Part shown: piece after piece, positions 62,701 through 64,000 of the stretch
Layout: every line of letters starts with the position of its first letter
Position numbering within the stretch: position 1 is the stretch's first letter
From: Nonomuraea sp. MG754425
GTDB lineage: Bacteria > Actinomycetota > Actinomycetes > Streptosporangiales > Streptosporangiaceae
Length of the DNA stretch: 64,000 nt
Direction of reading: 5' to 3'
Assembly: GCF_021699195.1 (NCBI RefSeq)
Contig: NZ_SSXE01000011.1
Location: forward strand, 27,429 to 91,428
Notes under the pieces: model-generated
Databases searched by the model: none
What the model saw: only the letters and a program-made list of their open reading frames with translations
Told to the model about the DNA's origin: nothing
Made by a program: the position numbers and the translations under genes

Positions 62701-64000
62701 GTCTACGCCCGTCCCCGCTATCTCGACCTGGCCCGGCTGCACGAGCGGGACGAGAGCGAGCTGACCGCGTCCGTATCCGGGGCCGCGTCCGCTGAGCGGC
62801 ACATCCCGCTGGGGCCGGCTCAGGAGTGGTTCCAGGCGCTCGAACCCGAGCGTCCGCGGGCCTGGGCGCAGCGTCATGTGATCGCCTTCGCCGGCCTGCC
62901 CGCGACCGGCGCCCTCGAACGGGCCCTGAGCGACCTGGTGGCCGCCACTCCCCTCCTGCGGGCGCGCTTCGACGGCCAGGGCCGGCGGTTCGTCCCCGGC
63001 GAGGCGGCTCCCGTGCCGGTGACCTCCGTCGACGCGGACGCCGGCGACGCGGAACTGTCCGCCGTGATCGCCGCGCTGCACGCGGAGCTCGACCCGTTCG
63101 CGGGCGTGATGCTCCGGGCGCTGGCCCTGCGGGACGCGCGCGGCCAGGGCGCGCTGCTCCTGCTCGCCCATCACCTGGTGGTCGACGTCTGGTCCTGGAA
63201 CGTCATCGAGGACCGGCTGCTCCGGCTGCTGCGCGGCCCCGGTGACCGGGGTCCGGCCGCCGTCGACCACACCTTCGCGGCGTACGCCGGGGCCGTCGCC
63301 GCGCAGCGCGACCTCGGCGCGTTCGATCTGGACGCCGACCAGTGGCGGCGCATCCTGGGCAGCGGCCGCACCTCGGACTTCGCCGACCGGTCGCGGCACC
63401 GTGAGCGCGCCGTCCGCCGCATCCCCGCCGGACGGGAGCGCCTGACGCGGGCCTCGGCCCCGCCGTCACGCACCCTGCTGGCCGCGCTCGGCCATGCCCT
63501 GTACGCGGTGGAAGGCCCCGGCGCCAGCGTGGTGGACCTGGAACGCAACGGCCGCCTGGCGGTGCCGGCCATGGATCTCAGCGGCGCCGTGGGCTGGGTC
63601 GCGGTGCACCATCCGGTGGCCTTGCGGCACGTCCCGCTGAGCGCCGCCGCCATCGAGGAGTGCCGGCGCGACGTGGACGAGGTCCCCGACTCCGGTCTCG
63701 GCTACGGCGCGCTGCGCTGGTCGGGACGGGCCGACCTCGGCTCGCGGGTGGGACGCTTCGCCCTGGACATCGTCGGCCGCCCACCCCGCCGGCCCGCGGC
63801 CGATCCGCTCGCCGACCGGCTGCGGGACCTGGCGGGGGCCGTCACCGGCTCGCCGGCGCTGCCCTATCAGGCCACGCTGTCGCTGCGTCCAGGGCCGCGG
63901 CACGTCGAGGCCGTCATCGACTACGACCCCGGCCGCTACGCCCCCGCGCACGCCGCGGACCTCCTGGCCGCACTCGACGAGGCCCTCGACTCCCCTGACC
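59788..64000 (+). CDS. NRPS protein: C-A-T-E domains, cut by the window end
   Basis: A frame starting at GTG 59788 stays open to the right edge (about 1,404 residues). A C-type domain comes first, with VFDHVVADGRSLAL (His 143, Asp 147). The A domain has VIFTSGSTGVPKG (about 572), FNIYGPTEATVT, YHTGDVAWL and VKVRGIRVQPQAVE. The carrier has FFEQGGDSLTVLR (Ser 950). The last visible domain has LLAHHLVVDVWSW (His 1129), VVDLERNGR, DLSGAVGWV and PDSGLGYGALRW, the pattern of an epimerization domain, although the Gly of its HHxxxDG is Val. It would install a D-residue. The GTG overlaps the carrier gene stop. Confidence 0.9.
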   Translation, partial: MTEPAAGGIAPHPAQQRLLAGRAAAHGGPACTSAFQISGALDEQRLAAAYVQALSGFDALRLRWRGDMPGGSWQVGSTPRFRLRRADLRPSGPPAAGRPGPALPDRLEEHAAAAFDLRHGPLGTVHIWRVHDDRWVVLEVFDHVVADGRSLALLHEAVAACYDDMAPGVHPAAGSPAAASYAAVLSATRPDTGSPAYWKDAFAGFDPATPPPAAGGAAQWRLSLPPDRAARLRAAAGKLGATMAGALLAAHAHAVARHLGTGDISTEVAVDTRDVGALRTFGQLTALLPVRVRHDWARPVGRQAAAVTRDLLLLRRHAVVGFDVLDGLGVPLSAGRSDATAFIMQPFTAAPLTLPDAEVTAITLRSTDQVAGLTTVAREQPDGGVHLHLRTGPAGPLSPLVASVGETMDATLAGLECDPGVRCGGDELLPPSARARVTALATPSPPHPFAPPEDDIVRSLAAAGTRTVLVDDRAHSARDLLARVHDLAGRLRAAGVGHGDLVVVDGPATFDRIAAFVAVLRLGAVYTPAEPPAAASTPVAARLTADGLEAACSGGPAGPRPPLGPGSPAYVIFTSGSTGVPKGVLVSRDALNNLVRGEAGRYGISAGSRMLLIAPPTTDPWICHVTTALLTGATLVHTDPVGGPPLAERMRAQEVTHAFLPAMLFRLLAGERLPTLRMIATAGDSCVASDVRAFPGARVFNIYGPTEATVTAVVAELRDPADPVPIGRAIRGLGARVVIDRAAGAPPGVPGELMLSGAGVALGYLGDEPLTRRSFGADPFGSAERVYHTGDVAWLTQDGQFVVSGRLDREVKVRGIRVQPQAVEAAARAGGLCADAHLAAERFEAGRTVLTLYVQGCADVAALRRALRDRVPAAAQPHHLVALDVLPRRANGQVDEAALPRDHLPSPPTATAGRDAAGPRADDVLGRCWAEAVGAAPGPDDSFFEQGGDSLTVLRFVRLARAAGLDLTPADVYARPRYLDLARLHERDESELTASVSGAASAERHIPLGPAQEWFQALEPERPRAWAQRHVIAFAGLPATGALERALSDLVAATPLLRARFDGQGRRFVPGEAAPVPVTSVDADAGDAELSAVIAALHAELDPFAGVMLRALALRDARGQGALLLLAHHLVVDVWSWNVIEDRLLRLLRGPGDRGPAAVDHTFAAYAGAVAAQRDLGAFDLDADQWRRILGSGRTSDFADRSRHRERAVRRIPAGRERLTRASAPPSRTLLAALGHALYAVEGPGASVVDLERNGRLAVPAMDLSGAVGWVAVHHPVALRHVPLSAAAIEECRRDVDEVPDSGLGYGALRWSGRADLGSRVGRFALDIVGRPPRRPAADPLADRLRDLAGAVTGSPALPYQATLSLRPGPRHVEAVIDYDPGRYAPAHAADLLAALDEALDSPD

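Noticed and set aside
59671..63399. Very long minus-strand open frame (about 1,240 codons) opposite the last NRPS gene
   Set aside because: It has no recognisable domain and is rich in Arg, Gly and Val repeats, as expected for the antisense of a high-GC gene. The plus strand carries all conserved NRPS motifs in one frame.
44151..64000. Naming the cluster as that for GE81112 or another known carbamoylated peptide
   Set aside because: Only the general mix of tailoring genes agrees. I could not verify gene order, halogenase or A-domain code, and part of the cluster is outside the window.

Overview
The window is high-GC actinomycete DNA. It shows SARP, LAL, TetR and MarR regulators, GTG starts, overlapping stop/start codons and many candidate leaderless promoters. 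The gene families would suit a filamentous genus such as Streptomyces or a member of the Streptosporangiales, but genus cannot be fixed from the sequence. No tRNA, rRNA or CRISPR array was seen.

Layout. (1) 1-9.45 kb: single accessory and housekeeping genes: a partial membrane acyltransferase, a histidine kinase without its response regulator, an AviRa-type 23S rRNA methyltransferase, other methyltransferase, NUDIX and kinase-like genes, and an ArsR-type regulator with an MFS pump. (2) 9.5-13.9 kb: a marR gene and a divergent oxidoreductase/NmrA-type operon that once shared one control region; a group II intron of about 1.95 kb now lies between marR and its operators. (3) 14.1-27.8 kb: a SARP-ATPase regulator, a hemerythrin protein, a LAL regulator, an Eis-type acetyltransferase, an aromatic-acid-type transporter, and a TetR-controlled hydrolase/efflux/DHFR-like operon. 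(4) 27.8-41.2 kb: a decayed, mobile-element-rich stretch with gene fragments, a tyrosine recombinase, a MerR/methyltransferase/efflux cassette, an intact IS4-family element with 10-bp target duplications, a SARP gene broken in several ways, and an ECF sigma gene with a frameshift. (5) 41.3-43.7 kb: an XRE regulator divergent from an SDR, and a second hemerythrin protein. (6) 44.15 kb to the right edge: a tightly packed plus-strand nonribosomal peptide cluster that continues past the window.

The NRPS cluster is the most interesting part. In order it encodes a carbamoyltransferase with an extra C-terminal domain, a P450, a C-A protein whose C domain lacks the catalytic His and whose carrier-like tail lacks the phosphopantetheine Ser, an M20-type N-carbamoyl-amino-acid-hydrolase-like amidohydrolase, a TauD-type dioxygenase, an A domain interrupted by an FkbM methyltransferase and followed by a good carrier, a C-carrier protein, a second 2OG-Fe(II) oxygenase, a free-standing C domain, a free-standing carrier protein, and a C-A-T-E protein cut by the window end. 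Together these suggest a dissociated assembly line making a small peptide that is hydroxylated, methylated and carbamoylated and contains at least one D-residue. I could not match it to a named product with confidence.

A second theme is genome decay. At several places a gene stops or starts abruptly against unrelated sequence: a response regulator reduced to four codons, a TetR/SnoaL pair cut back to back, a SARP gene with a missing DNA-binding helix and double frameshift, and a lost sigma-factor reading frame.
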